Source: Paragonimus westermani
Taxonomy: Eukaryota > Platyhelminthes > Trematoda > Plagiorchiida > Troglotrematidae
DNA length: 64,000 nucleotides
Assembly: GCA_008508345.1 (NCBI GenBank)
Contig: QNGE01000768.1
Coordinates: forward strand, 1 to 64,000
Reading direction: 5' to 3'
The notes beneath the pieces are model-generated. The model saw only the letters and a program-made list of their open reading frames with translations, was not told the origin of the DNA and ran no database searches. Below, piece by piece: positions 46,101 to 59,085 of the stretch. Both the position numbers and the translations under genes were made by a program. Positions within the stretch are counted from its first letter, which is position 1, and each line of letters begins with the position of its first letter.

Positions 46101-49100
46101 AGCAAACAATCTTCGTCGTTCATACAAATATAAACACAGAAATACATTCACTTTCGTGTGTGTCGGCACTTAACAGAAGGAAGACCATCCAGTCTTCTCA
46201 TTTGTTAAATGCGCTTCTTTCCAGGATGCAGCTTACATGATATTCTCCAGCCTTTGTTTGTCTTCAACAACCATCTCCTCAGTAATCCACCCATTTTGCA
46301 GGACCAGAAATGCGCAAACCCATGGAGAAGCAATGATCAAAGTTTATTAGGTATACCTTCATTTTTCCAGCATACTGAATGGGCTTTCTTGACTTTCACA
46401 CAAAAACGAAGGGGACAAAACCTAATCTATCCACTTTTAAGGAACTCGCATAAATGGAATCACAATAAATTAAACACTCAATATCTACTTCTGATTCAGC
46501 ACCTAGAACATGTCCGTTAACAGAAGTTTCTTGTTCTCATCTGTTCTTCGTAGATGCCAAAAACTATATTACCCAACTAATGAGAATGATGAGAGGAAAT
46601 ATGGAAAAACTAATGGAGAAATGGATGTTAGGGGTCCTCCCATGATATACCGACACATGGCGAAGGCCGTTTTCTTCTGTTGCCAGATGCCTGTCGAAAA
46701 TCCACCGTACTCTTGATTCCAAAAATAGCCTCCTCTGCGGTGACTATGCATTATCATACGATCAACTTAAACTCACGGTCGTGCTTGTCCCTCGACAGTT
46801 TACGCCCTTTGGTGTTGAAATTAGTTGACCCTCGAGTGCTGTTTATCATCTTTCCAACCAATAGAAGTGCAATATATGCATATATGGGTTTTTCGTTACC
46901 AACCTTGTTTCTTTACAATGTTTGTTTTTACCATGTATGCATTGCAATAGATCGAGCGCTGCTCATCGGAACTAAAATTCGCTGGTGGAATTTTAGGGTA
47001 AAGTGTTCGTTGCACAATGCATTTTATGATGGTTAATAACTATGAAACAAGCTTTATCAATTGTGAGAGAACGGCTGATTCTTTAAAGTGTTACGTAATG
47101 TTTGCTACCGATTAACTGTACCATACTGTTCCATTGTCTCTGTGTGGGTGTCCCCTATACTATTCAAAGCACGGCTAAAATGTTGGCCCATTCCAAATGA
47201 ACAATCGACTGGCTGTTCCACTGGGTGCTCAGAAAACTTATATCCAACGTAAATTCGAGTGGTCTCATAATCTGTACCCGGCTACACGTGGTTCCAACTT
47301 TCTCCTGAATTTTTTCACACGATTTTTTATGTACACTCGATTGCACCTGTTCAACTTCTAACGTAGGAACAACATTTCTGCGGAACTGTCAGTTCGCCAA
47401 ACTCTTATAATATCATTAGGTGTCTTGCTGCCGATAGAGCAGTGGCACGGTAGGCAACACGCTTCTCTCATCAAAGCGTCCACGATATCCAAATACTGGC
47501 CGTGACAAGCAGATAACTCACCAATGAACTCTAGCAGGAGCAAAACCCAGGTGTGAAATTCTTTGCAAGGGGCTGGCTGAAACCCCCACGCAAGTGTGAA
47601 GACTGTATAAATTGAGTCATATTTCTGTGATCAAACCTCAACTGTTTGGTTCTTCTTTTGTGTCGTGCGTTATCGTAAAAAACCGATGAACATATCGCAT
47701 GCACACAGAATCTATCAGACGCCACAGTGTGAATTGCAATCTTCGGCGACTTGTCTTAAGGAAAATGTTCTCATCTGTCAGCCATAAGTACACTCCACAG
47801 AAGTTACTGCACTGCTCATTACTTTCCGTATCTTGAACTGTTTAGTACCCTTGAAGAGCCGTCAACATCCATTCCGAGAATCATTTGCAACACTAGTTAT
47901 TTAAAAGCCAGGTCGGATCTATGTTTAGCACCGAAAGTAACAAACGCACCATCTATCCGTGCTTTTGTATATCGCGCCATTAAGTCTCCCTATATGTGAA
48001 TCTTGCACAATTTGTAAGTATGCCAAGATTATATACTGACAGGAGACACTTGCCATTTTCATTACACTGAAGAACGTACACCTAATTGATTTTTTGTTCA
48101 CAATTAATTTTGCGTGGAGGATTTCCGTGCACTTTGTTCTACTGCTCTAAAATATTTCCGGATACAATTTTTAGTACAGATCACAGGGTGCAAAAGTTTT
48201 ATACATTGGTTGATGGATCTGAAAGTGAAATATTAAATTGTATGTCACAAGCTGCTAAATCTGAATAATGGCGGTCATTATTCTGCTGCCTTGGTAACAT
48301 TCGCTTCCGTCAACAGCATGGAATTCATGGAAAAAAAGGACGGAATTCAGATGCGACAGATTTTTTCAGTTGGCATTAGAGTGCCAGTTGATTCTGATTT
48401 CACTGAATTAGTCAGAATAGTGATGAGAATGGGATCTCTTCGAAATTCATCTTCGGTTGCGCGTTTCAAAAGATAATTTTGTGGAACTCAATGAACATAA
48501 GAAGCTGGAATCTAGTTGCGAATGAACATGACAGTACTGCTTTGAATCGGAGCCGATTGAACTTTAGGAGGTTTTTGATGGCTACATAAAAAGGTGTGGT
48601 CCACCATAAATGGACAGTAATTCGAAATTTGTAGACTTCTTTCTTCCTAAAAGTGTGCAAGCCAAGCCTAAAACATTGAGGACGGAAGACCTTCATAAAT
48701 GTAAGTAAGCGATTGTTATTTGCCACGTCTAGATGAGACATCCGCTTAAATAAATTTTAATCAAATTCCCAATGATCTTACCGAGTTTGCACCAATCTGT
48801 GCTAACACGCTTTTGAGTGTCACAGCGCCTGGATGCTATAAACGCGCGTTTACTGATGAACGAACAATTAAAGAAGTATTGTTCTTAATCCCGGCGCTAT
48901 TCTCATGGTAATCAAAAATGTTGAACGTTTGTCCGCCAAAATTTTAAACGCTGCCGATGGACTATTCACGATTCCACTGGATAAAATACGTACTGATTGT
49001 GGAGGCAATTGCATGTGTGAGGTTTAAGAAACAGTGCGCAGTGTGCACATGTTCATGATAGGAAGGAATACAGACACGCTTTCGACATTCACACAACTAG

Positions 49101-49800
49101 TTTGCTTGTTCACACGGAACTCCACAGTTTGCACAATGATTGAGAAAACTCAAAAGATGGCCCACAGGTACGAGACCATGGGATGTACCCATAAGTTATA
49201 AACTTGGGTGATATTCACTAGAGGTGAAATGAAGATCAGCCATGAAGTTAGGTGAACCGTAAAATACATACCTGATGCATTCACTGAAAAATCGGGAGTG
49301 CTTCTAGCCGTTTCGGTGCGTAAATGTGAGACGCGGCTGAGCTAAAGCATCATGAGCTAAATATGTTTAGCCAAGCCCAACTGGACTGTGATCTCAGTAC
49401 AGTGAGTTTCTCGTGCGGATGTTTAAAACGGCTGCAAGTATCTATTGCCGTTGTTTCCGGGTTCTGTTAGGTTATGTATAACTGAATCAGCGTCACTGCG
49501 TTAACTGGTAACAAATATTTTCATCAGCAACAAATGTTGATTAACAAACTGTAATTTGATGAACTTGCCGAAAGACGTACTTCAAGGATTTCAGCCCGAG
49601 TGAACGGAGATTTTGGTCATACACAAAGATATCGAAAAGCACACTGTAGTTTTAGGTGTGGAAATGCTTCAAGGCAAGCTGTCTTAGTTACTGATGCTGA
49701 GCGGGTTACGACTCAAACGTGGATCAATTACATGCGTCTTCACGAGGATATTTTATGCGGGCGAAATATAACCACGAAGCGATAAGTTGAGTTTGTCCGG
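43191..49800. other. no recognised gene
   Basis: About 6.6 kb with only short frames. A 139-codon plus ORF (44962-45381) has no motif and overlaps a 103-codon minus ORF. No tRNA, long terminal repeat or RT fragment was recognised. Confidence 0.4.
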
Positions 49801-52800
49801 TTTTTCCCAGCAGGAGGGTAATCAACATCGGTATTCGGTCAGGCTAAATGCGTGTAGCTTGTGCAGGTAAATATATTACATTGACAAGTTGGAATGGGCT
49901 AATAGTGTTCAATCTCACTGCCCTGTTGGATAGCCTCATATATGCCCTAACTGGCGTCCGTGAATTGCCAATGATTGACTGTAAGTAGTGTGTACTTGGA
50001 AGCTATTTTCGTCATAGTTTGCAAAATTTCCAGTGAAACAAACTGATGACGTGACGAAAAATTGTTATCGATAACTCTTTCTTAAACCAACGCAGTTACA
50101 TAGAGTTAATTAAATTTGATCGAGAAAACCTCGAAATCAAATGGATGAGCGTTAACTGCTAGATTCCAAAGGGTTGACCGTTGACTGAATATTACTTCAC
50201 ACGGAAAGGGTCAAATGTTTCTCTAGTCGCGGATTTCCCGATGTTTGAACAAGCCAATCTTGAAAAAATCAAGTTGCGGTTTCGCGCTCGTTTATGTACG
50301 AGTCACAGCGATTGGTTTGTCACCAGTGCCATGTCTCAGTTGTATGTTTGAAAGTGCAATGCCCGGGTTAAAACGATCCCGTATGATCAAGTTGCCGTTG
50401 AGAAATGCGTGAATAAACAAGAAGAAAAAGGTGACTAGTGTGAGTCAGAAAAACGGTCAATATAGGTTAAGGACGACGTGTTTGTTATCAGTTACATGAT
50501 CACTGTTGAAATTAGCCTGATGATCAAACACAGAAAACAAGTCTTGTTCGATACTCTGTCGTGCTCATGACTTCAGTGGGTATTTTCGATCGAATTAAAC
50601 AAGAAGAATTAAAAACCTAAGGAGATTTTACCAAATTTCTGACGCCGCATGTTCGAGAAAGATTCCACGATAAACTTCTAGCCGTCTCAGGACGACTTGT
50701 AAGCAAACGATTAACTCCTCCGTTATCAGTATTTTGCCTGCGATACCGAAGAACAATTTTCAACGTATGAATTCCAAGGGATAGTTGATTAATCGCCTCG
50801 ATTAATTATGCAAAACAGCGAAAGTATGCCTCTTGTGGCACACGCCAATAGGGAAGACAGATTGTATGTTTAACTCGGGGTTGGTCAAGGCATATATAGC
50901 GCTAAGTCTTCTAAGTTGCGTTCTCACAATTCGAACGTCTACTGTGCAAAAGCGGCTAAGAACAAAAATTGGCGGCGAACGTATCCGGAAGTACGCTCTG
51001 CATGAATTAGTCTACGGATGGGTATATCACTTGCCAAAGTTTTTTGGAAGCGTTCTTCTCATACGGATGGTGTTGACATTGTGTAGACCCGTACTGTTAA
51101 ACTGTTCATAAAATAGCCACAATATACATACATGTCCTCAAGACTGCCGAGCAAAGCGGGACCCACACTGGGAGGTTAATCTGAGGATCGAGGAGGCACT
51201 GTTTCTTTCAGGCCTCCCTAATTTGGTCCCGCCGAATCACCTGATCCGCCTGACCGATTCATTTAATCCATTCTACCAAATATGTAAAATACATTCAAGG
51301 CGGGTTAAAAGCCGTAAACCTGCAATCACGGAGGTCTTCCTACCCTCTCTACACTTCACCGCTATACACCTAAGGACTACCGGCGGAAACAGTAAACCTT
51401 CTATGGCACTGCACGCAGATCTATGTTGGAATGTTCGCACACATGTGACGCTTCCCCAGCAAACTTTATGCACATTATATGATCAACATTATGTAACAAG
51501 ATCTTATGACTCTAACTAACGACCGGCACTCATCGCTCCAATGATGTTGTCAACCATAGCCACCAAACTGATATGGATGTTTTATTTGGTCTGGTGATGA
51601 AAAGACGAAAACCAGCCTGTTTGCTACGCTTTACCGCGCTGACGGTTGTCAGAAGAAATGAAGGTCATGCACTCACTCCTTTGCTTACCGCACATGCCTA
51701 TTCCTTCGCCGTTTGATCACACATGCCTCAAACCACGTGTCCCAAGAGCACCTGCATTAAACGGCCGGTTACTTGCGACGAGCGACATTAACGATGAAAC
51801 GATATTGTTGTTTCAGTACAACACGATCACTGGTCTCATCCAATGAACCACAGGCTAAAAACCAATAATTTCTGTCGGGTTGGTTGGAATGACTCATAGT
51901 AAAAGCACAAGAAATTTGAGTTCAAGGACACAAGTTGATGTGGATTGTTGCTCACGAAACGAACACAACTGACACCGCCTCAGCTCAAAGTCACTTTTAT
52001 CCAATTCATTCCGTCTTAGGCATCTGAGGAATCTGTTGTTCATCAAGTTCATATAAAGGTCGTAACCAGTCTTCTCACTAAAGCTGAAATTTCATCTTAA
52101 GTAGTTCCTCACGACGGAGCACTTCACGACACAATACGCAATGTTTGTTTACAGGTGGGCGTTTAAAACATAGTAGTTATTTGAGCCAGGGATGGCAAGG
52201 CAGATATTCCTTACTGTGGTTGCCTTGTGTGGTGTTCTGAAATCTAGAGTAAAGTGATAGCCGTTGTGCACCTGAATGCCAATGAGCAGTTGCTTATCAC
52301 TCGTAAACTTCGACCGCGTACCTAGTAGTAATTCACTCTACCGGGAACTAGATACATGGTATATCCATTTTTGTTGTGTGCAACTCATTGTTATAGAATA
52401 GTGTCTTGAACATTTGAGTAGAGTGGACTGAAGGGATTGATAAATATACCATTATTATCACTAGTATAGCAAACAGAATGAATGGTTAAGACAAACTTTT
52501 AGATTACGTGGTCTGAATAGGCTCGTGCTGGGAACGAGATGAAAGTGGCACAAAAGATGAACGAGTCTGTCCCAAGTTTTATGCAGTGGAGAAATATTCT
52601 TGCAAAACAAAGCCCACGGAATGACGTACTGTGAAATTTTACTCGATGAGTAACTTATTGACCTGGTCGCATAACACACTGAATAGTTTGTCAGATACAT
52701 AGCCAGCTTCCGAAACATCAGTTCCGATCAACAAGTTGCAGAGTCATTAAACTCACTTTCTTCAAGCTTGTCACTCACATCTTACCAGGGAAATACAAGT

Positions 52801-55800
52801 CCGTTTGGTACGTTGGGTGGTTTCATCAGTAGACAGTTAGAGAAAATTAACTTTTACCTTGACACTATTTAAGTGTGCCACTGAGTGTCACAGTTGCCTA
52901 GCATGACTGATTTTTATCAAGGTATTTCCCAGCGGAATTCTGTTTCGTGAAATATGGACTTAAATTGATGTCAAAGTAAGTTGTGGTGATATCTGGTGTA
53001 GGTCATTCATAAACTGGATCCAGCTCGAACGTACAGTCTCAGTGTCTGGGTTTGTATCGGTAAAGACTCCACCGTTATTCATCGAAGTCTGGTGTCTGCT
53101 GACTCACGAGTCTATGCGAAGAAAGCTTTGACCTCTAACGTGTGCCTTCCAGTTATGTACAACCTAATTAATATAACGTCTTCTCAATAATTGATTCAAT
53201 ACCTGCGTTTATTAGGAAACACGCACTGAAGTTGTTGATAAGGACATCCAGAAACCGCATGAAGTAGCTGATAACTGTATGGCTTATTCGTTGTTTTTTG
53301 TCCATTTGTTTGCGCTCATCATGAAGACGAATTCCGGGGGCAGCCTAATTATTGAAAGCCCCGGGTAGATTTTTCACGATGTGTAATTTGAGTACCTGGC
53401 TAACATCCACTGACATGCGCAAGGTTTTCGTTTTGTGATCATACGCACCGGTCTAGGTTTAGCCATTCATTGTGGCGGACAGCGGCCTGCTTCGCTGGTA
53501 TAGACGTTACCTCAACTGCAACCAAACCGGTATACCATATGATAGACGGCACTTCGGAGGCTACAGACGTCATCATCCTGAAGATCTCTTTGGGCTGAAA
53601 ATGGCAAACGAAACTAAGCCATGGGACATAAGAGAAACAAAAGATTACAATTTATGACGTCTGTCAGTTGTGGTATGACTGACTCTTGAAGACAGAATGA
53701 GCAGTGTCTGCTCTGTTGCAGCTGTGAACACATGTTGTTGTCGGCCTTCATGTAAACCTAAATATCAGCAATATCTCCTTGCTTTTCGCTTGTGATTATG
53801 GACTTCTTTGATATTGTTCCTTCGTTTTACAGTTATTCATTAATGTAGTTGTGGTGCGGTCGATGAAGTCGTGTTCGTAATGGGACGCGCTTGCGCACAT
53901 ATGGACAAGAAAGACGAAACCTGTAAGCACCAACCGGTTATTGTGTATTTGTGGTGCACTGAACGTGGTATCAGAAGATTATATCGTCCACTGAATGAAG
54001 TGTGACACAGTGAATTGTCGTTTGACTTTTACTTGTGTAGAATAACAGGATCTAAGTCATTAAAATTGAAAAGGTCACGAGGAGTTAGAAACCAATATTA
54101 ATAATTAGACTTTACGTGTTACTTACATGGGGCTGACAAAAGCTTGTACCAGTTGTAGTAGTGTACGACTATGTTGCATTAGTGTTCTGATATATGCCTG
54201 TCAACATTGGGTTATCCTACGCTACACCACTTAATATTTCGCAATTCGAAACTCAGAATTCCAGGCAAGTGATTTTGTGCACGAAAGTATAGGTTCCCAA
54301 AGAAACGCTCAAGGGATTGCACAGAGGTAATTCCCAACTGGAAAAAGAATTACACAAAAATACACTGTTTGCCTAAGTTTGACATTCATACACAGGATAT
54401 ATGTGATGAGAAACTGCCACTCACCACGCAAGCAGGCAGACTTTACAGACATGATTAAAGGCAATGGAAGGGGAACATGAAAGAAACCTCGATTAAACGG
54501 TACGTCTGCAGCCGAAGATGACAACCGTTCCGAAAGAATCTCCACCTGGCTGAGAGTTCTAACGAGCATAACAATATTTGGGTACCTTTCTTGATTCTCG
54601 TACTTGAGAACAGTCTGAAATAATGTAACGATTCGTTGTGATCACAATAGAAGTGCTTAAATTGTGGTACCCACACCACTGCACAAATCCATGTCTTAGT
54701 GTTTTATTGTGATTTGAGACAAACGATTTTACCTGAACGGTGCGGCTGCTCTAGAAGGTTAGTTCTGGAATGGTACGTACTTTGGTTTTGTGGTTGTCAC
54801 AGTTGACTTCATTGCAACGCGTGTGATTAAAAAACCGCTTGAAGCACCTAGCTGCTTATTGCAGAAAACACTATTGGTTTTAAAACGCAACATACTCAGG
54901 TCGGATTCAAGTTCTCCGCTGGAGACACTCCAGTGAAAATGTGGATGGTGTTAGATAACAAGCGGTAGTACTACTAATTGCATTATATGTTAAGTGACTG
55001 ATACAATCTGTTCGCCTATATGAGAACGATAGCACATTTGCTGTCAGTTGCAACATGTTCACTTTGGGTAGTTTTGTGATTTCCGGAGATGCAAGTAACC
55101 TTCCACTTCAAATGTGGTCAGTCTTCCATGTGAGTCGTGTGGATGGTGACACATGTAATGTTTCAGTTTGCAATTCGTATGTGACACCTTCCAGTAATTA
55201 ATAATATAGTTCATCACCTTGAACTGACCCCACAAGCTTGTTGGTCATTCTCAATGTCTTGTAGTGAAACAATACTTGAGATTTCATAGTCAGGTCAAGA
55301 TTATTCGCTATATAGTAAAGGTTGATTTGAACAAACCACCGGGACAACTGAAATCGTCCTTATGAAAGCACACTGCAATTTGCTACCGAAATGTGAAACC
55401 ACACATGGAAAAATGGACCGTACATTCAACAGGTATGAATTGTAACTCACCTCTGTTATAGGATAACTCGATTTAGTGCAATAAAGACGTTTACCTGTCG
55501 AATGGCACCTCAAGCTATATTATGGATGTCGTCAAAATATTTCCAAAGGTTTCCATTAGTTGGTTCAGCAAACGATGACCTGGAGCTTTCATAGATCAAC
55601 AGATTTAGAACCAGCGTGGAGACGGCAGTTTCAAGGCCGCTTTTGTTGACTGAGTTACCACAAAGCTGCCAAACTGGGTACGCTCAGAGACAGTCAAACT
55701 AGAAGGGATTAGAGTAACGTCTGAGCAGTGGAAGAAACCATTCACCACGGAAGTTGGAAGTACATCATGCAACATTGTAAATGACACTTGTCATCACGAT

Positions 55801-56330
55801 GGAGAGTCGACAAACTTTGGACACCCGTTTTCTCACTAGGAGGCCATGATGCACAAGACAAAACTCAAAGAATTCGTACAAATTGATTCCGTACTATGAC
55901 GTCCAATTTTGTCGTTAACGGATTGCGACGGAGCATTTAAAACCATGCACAGAAATACACCACGAAGTTCATTTGCAGAGGTGTTTTCAAACAATGTGAC
56001 ACTCAAAGTGCCGGTCCAATGCTTCACAAAAGAAATGCATATTCCGTTAAATACGTTGTGCGAGCGGTTCTGTCCAAAAATAAGCTGTCAAGGTTTGAGC
56101 TTTTGATGTAGTAAATTAAAATTTTTTATCATTCCGAACAAAATTTAGCTCCTCCCCAGTGCTTGAATTCTTAAACCATGGAAATACATGCAGGGGCTAT
56201 TCATACATAATCCATTCGGTATTGATTTGATGAAAAACGTAGCTCCGTATTAGCGGTTGAGCAAAACGCAGCACAACAGTTGAAACGGGGCGAGGAAATG
56301 AAGTAAGGATACCTTTATATATTCCAATTC
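49801..56330. other. no recognised gene
   Basis: About 6.5 kb of the same character. The 98-codon plus ORF at 51223-51519 and others are motif-free. Confidence 0.4.
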
Positions 56331-56342
56331 ACATGACTGTAT
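56331..56342. repeat. target-site duplication, left
   Basis: ACATGACTGTAT here is repeated exactly at 56901-56912. Confidence 0.8.
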
Positions 56343-56425
56343 TGTCAGGAATAGTGGTGGTGTTGTTTGTAGCTCGGGTTGATTGTTTTGGTATTGATAG
56401 GTTCGCCGAGCTTGGCATTTAGGTT

Positions 56426-56465
56426 GCAAACGTTTCATCACCAAGCGAGGTGACATCATCAGTGC
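56426..56465 (-). ncRNA. minimal hammerhead motif of Penelope type
   Basis: Sense: GCA, CTGATGA, T, GTCACC-TCGCTT-GGTGAT hairpin, GAAACGTT, TGC. The core CUGAUGA and GAAA are intact; there is one extra U between core and helix II. Helix I has only GCA/TGC, and helix III could form only between two molecules through the ACGU palindrome. Such minimal hammerheads are known from metazoan Penelope elements and are thought to work as dimers. Confidence 0.6.
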
Positions 56466-56516
56466 GTGAGTGTTTTGGCGTATAATTTTGAATGTGAAGA
56501 GTGATCGATGCCTGCT

Positions 56517-56524
56517 CTTATATA
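56517..56524 (-). promoter_or_regulatory. TATA box of Penelope terminal repeat
   Basis: TATATAAG on the minus strand, in CTCCTATATAAGAGCAGG. It lies 52 nt upstream of the hammerhead-like motif, so a start 25-30 nt downstream would place the ribozyme near the RNA 5' end. Confidence 0.55.
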
Positions 56525-56821
56525 GGAGAGTCAGTTGACCTACAAGCCTGATTTCTGGTTGGTCGCTTTCCGTCGTATTTGACCTCTGGTCCGACCCCCC
56601 ACCATCCAAACAAACCCGTTCGAAAACCTCCACAGGCGGTTTCGGAGTCTCATACATCCGCTGACGATGTAGAGTTCTTTTACCCTCCTCCACGGCAAAC
56701 ACATGGTGGACAACGGTGCGGACTTTGGTATTGATATGTTCGCCGAGCTTGGCATTTAGGTTGCTAACGTTTCATCACCAAAAAAAACGCCACATTCAAA
56801 ATTATACGCCGAAACACTCAC

Positions 56822-56861
56822 GCACTGATGATGTCACCTCGCTTGGTGATGAAACGTTTGC
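56822..56861 (+). ncRNA. minimal hammerhead motif, inverted copy
   Basis: Exactly the same 40-nt sequence as 56426-56465 in the opposite orientation, within the inverted 5' segment of the insertion. Confidence 0.55.
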
Positions 56862-56900
56862 AACCTAAATGCCAACCTCGGCGAACATATCAATACCAAA

Positions 56901-56912
56901 ACATGACTGTAT
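56901..56912. repeat. target-site duplication, right
   Basis: Exact repeat of 56331-56342. Confidence 0.8.
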
Positions 56913-57883
56913 GCTGTCAAACAATCCAAACAAACATGGCATTTGTAATATCCGCTTCATTTAAGTATCTGCGACTGAATACGGTTTCTGCACAGCTTAC
57001 TGTAAGCTTTTAACATATATATCACAGAGATGCTGTTGAATTGTGTGAATTATCGTCGAAACATAATAGGCGTGTTCGGTATAGCTGACTCAGTAGCTGG
57101 CTGGACAGAACATTCCTTTTTCACCTTTAGTCCGGTGATTTACAACCAAAACGGGAGAACTAGTTGGTGGCGGAACAGACGTTCTCGGCAGTTTTAACCG
57201 TGCATCCCTCACGTAAAATACCTGCCAAGAAAATTAAATAACTGTATTGCTACTGTTGTCATTAACCAACGGTTACTCACAACCTCTAACCGCGTTAGGC
57301 ATTTAGGCAGCAACGAGTAACTGCGCACATTTTCAACGTCATCAACTATCCTCATCATTTCAACTTCACTATGTGGCAGACGATGATGCATTTGCAACAA
57401 TTGTTCGTATTCAGCCTGTTGCTTTAGGAACATAAATTAGCACTGCCATGAAGTAACTGTGAGACAGTAAAACATATGAACACACGCAATTTGTAAAGAC
57501 GAAATATTCAGAATATTTCGGTAACTGTTTTGGAATTGATCGATTATATAAGTTTTGATGTGCTCTCGTTACACCAGTGTTAGAGATGCTGCTTGGAAAA
57601 TTGAACAGTAACCAATCAGTTAAAATCGCTTCGTAATGACTGGTTGTGTCAGAAAACTTGGCCTAATTATTACCAGCAGAAACTGTCAGGAAGCTGGGGT
57701 TCAGTGGTAGTTTGCTGAGAAATAAACTGAACATTATTAATTACACATAGACATTTTAAGAACACATTTTCAACTCGTTGGTCAAGCAAACGTAATTGTG
57801 ACCTCTGGAATATACGAACTGGAAGTACACAAGTTGAGTCCGGTCCAGCCTTTTATGTATTGTTAAGCAGTATCTCAGTAGGT
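56913..57883. other. no recognised gene
   Basis: Short ORFs only. Confidence 0.4.
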
Positions 57884-57952
57884 GTCGATGACGCTGTCTC
57901 CTTCTGGGTGTTTGTTGTCAAGTTGCCTGATTGTGACCGCTTGTTAAACACA
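57884..57952 (-). repeat. inverted copy of Penelope element 2 3' coding end
   Basis: GTCGATGACGCTGTCTCCTT and the following bases to GTTAAAC are the reverse complement of 58932-58998 with few differences. Confidence 0.85.
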
Positions 57953-58029
57953 CTCCGGTGAGTGTTATGGAAAGCTGGTGCTAGATTCTTTGGGAAACAC
58001 TGCCTCAGAGACAGCTTTCATCTGGCCAC

Positions 58030-58773
58030 GCTTTTAGAAAATGTGTACGTCTGACATAGAGTCGTTCTTCACGAATGTGTCATTGAAAAAACCATCAGGT
58101 AAACATTGCGATCCCGAGACGTGAACTAGAACGCTTAATCTTGCTGTGCACATCCAGCGTATGTTCCAAATTTTAAGGTAAGGCTTATCGTCGGATCGAT
58201 GGAGTCAGGATGAGTAATCCGCATGGTTCAGTCCTAGCGGATATCTTTGTGGTCAATCTGGGAAAGCAAATAGCAAACAAACTGGACAGCTTGACCCTCT
58301 ATAGAAGATATATTGAAGACATACTTGACAAATGTTCAGGCAAAGGCAACAGATTCGGTAGACCAAGTGAGGCCAATGGCCGATCAACGTTTCTGGATAT
58401 CAACATGATTAAGAGAATGAATAGATCTATTCAACGCACCATGTATCGGAAGAATACCTGGACCGGTCAGTACTTACACTTCGACAGCTTTGTTCCGGTA
58501 TAGAATGAAGGAGGATTGATATGAATGCCATTTGACAAGTCCAGATAGCTTTGTACTAGTGACACCTTGAATGATGACTTCTGTCAAATTGAGCAGAGAT
58601 TGCTGAACAACGGGTGTCCGGGGTTATTTATGAGAAAACTCAAAATGAACACCGTGCAGGATGATTATCAACCCACAGTCTGCCATAAGACAGTAGTTTC
58701 AGAACTGCGTCAAGTGCTCTCAAGATTAGCTGTTGTCCGCACTATCTTTGCCATAAATCTAGTGATCGTGTAA
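58030..58773 (+). pseudogene. Penelope element 2 reverse transcriptase
   Basis: Plus frames: MCTSDIESFFTNVSLKK (motif A region), then after a gap SNPHGSVLADIFVVNLGKQI (motif B), YRRYIEDILDK (catalytic box YVDD changed to YIED), STFLDINMIKR, and MYRKNTWTGQYLHFDSFVPV with a stop. After a shift it continues with CTSDTLNDDFCQIEQRLLNN. Conserved order identifies the family; stops, a deletion between motifs A and B, and a substituted catalytic Asp show it is inactive. Confidence 0.75.
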
Positions 58774-59085
58774 AGAACGTTCCGAATTCCCTCACCCCCA
58801 GTTAGGCAACCAAGCCCTCAGTTCGCCAAATCAAATGTAATATGTGTATACAAATGTAGACGCGTAGCATCCCATGTTGACAAAACTGAGCGCCAGCTTA
58901 GAACAAGGGTTGCCGAGCTCCTACCGAAATGAGTTTAACAAGCGGTCACAATCAGGCAACATGACAACAAACACCCAGAAGGAGACAGCGTCATCGACTA
59001 CCAAACATCATTTGATGACCTAACGTGTGACTGACCCACCAAGGTCATTTCGTGTGCGGTTTTTGAGTCGAAACAAACGTTTACC
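58774..59085 (+). pseudogene. Penelope element 2 GIY-YIG domain
   Basis: The frame continuing past a TAA reads RIPSPPVRQPSPQFAKSNVI and CVYKCRRVASHVDKTERQLR. The latter is the GIY ... YIGRTxRxL block with YIG decayed to HVD. It goes on with TRVAELLPK, stops, and QAVTIRQHDNKHPEGDSVID. It ends near 59020-59085. Confidence 0.7.

Larger units (their letters stand above)
56343..56900 (-). mobile_element. Penelope terminal-repeat-only insertion
   Basis: A 558-bp insertion with exact 12-bp target duplications and no RT. In minus sense it has three parts. First is an inverted segment (56783-56900) that is the reverse complement of 56384-56503. Next is a unit of about 337 bp bounded by direct repeats starting GGTGATGAAACG (56779 and 56442). 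Last is a partial next unit ending in ACAACACCACCACTATTCCT. The unit carries a TATA box and a hammerhead-like motif. It looks like a non-autonomous Penelope insertion made of tandem terminal repeats with an inverted 5' end. Confidence 0.75.
57884..59085 (+). mobile_element. Penelope-like element 2, with inverted end
   Basis: The plus strand holds a decayed Penelope RT and GIY-YIG domain. The segment 57884-57952 at its 5' edge is the reverse complement of 58932-58998, which lies inside the GIY-YIG 3' region, so this element too carries an inverted fragment of itself. The N-terminal half is missing. The sequence is clearly a different subfamily from element 1. Confidence 0.7.
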
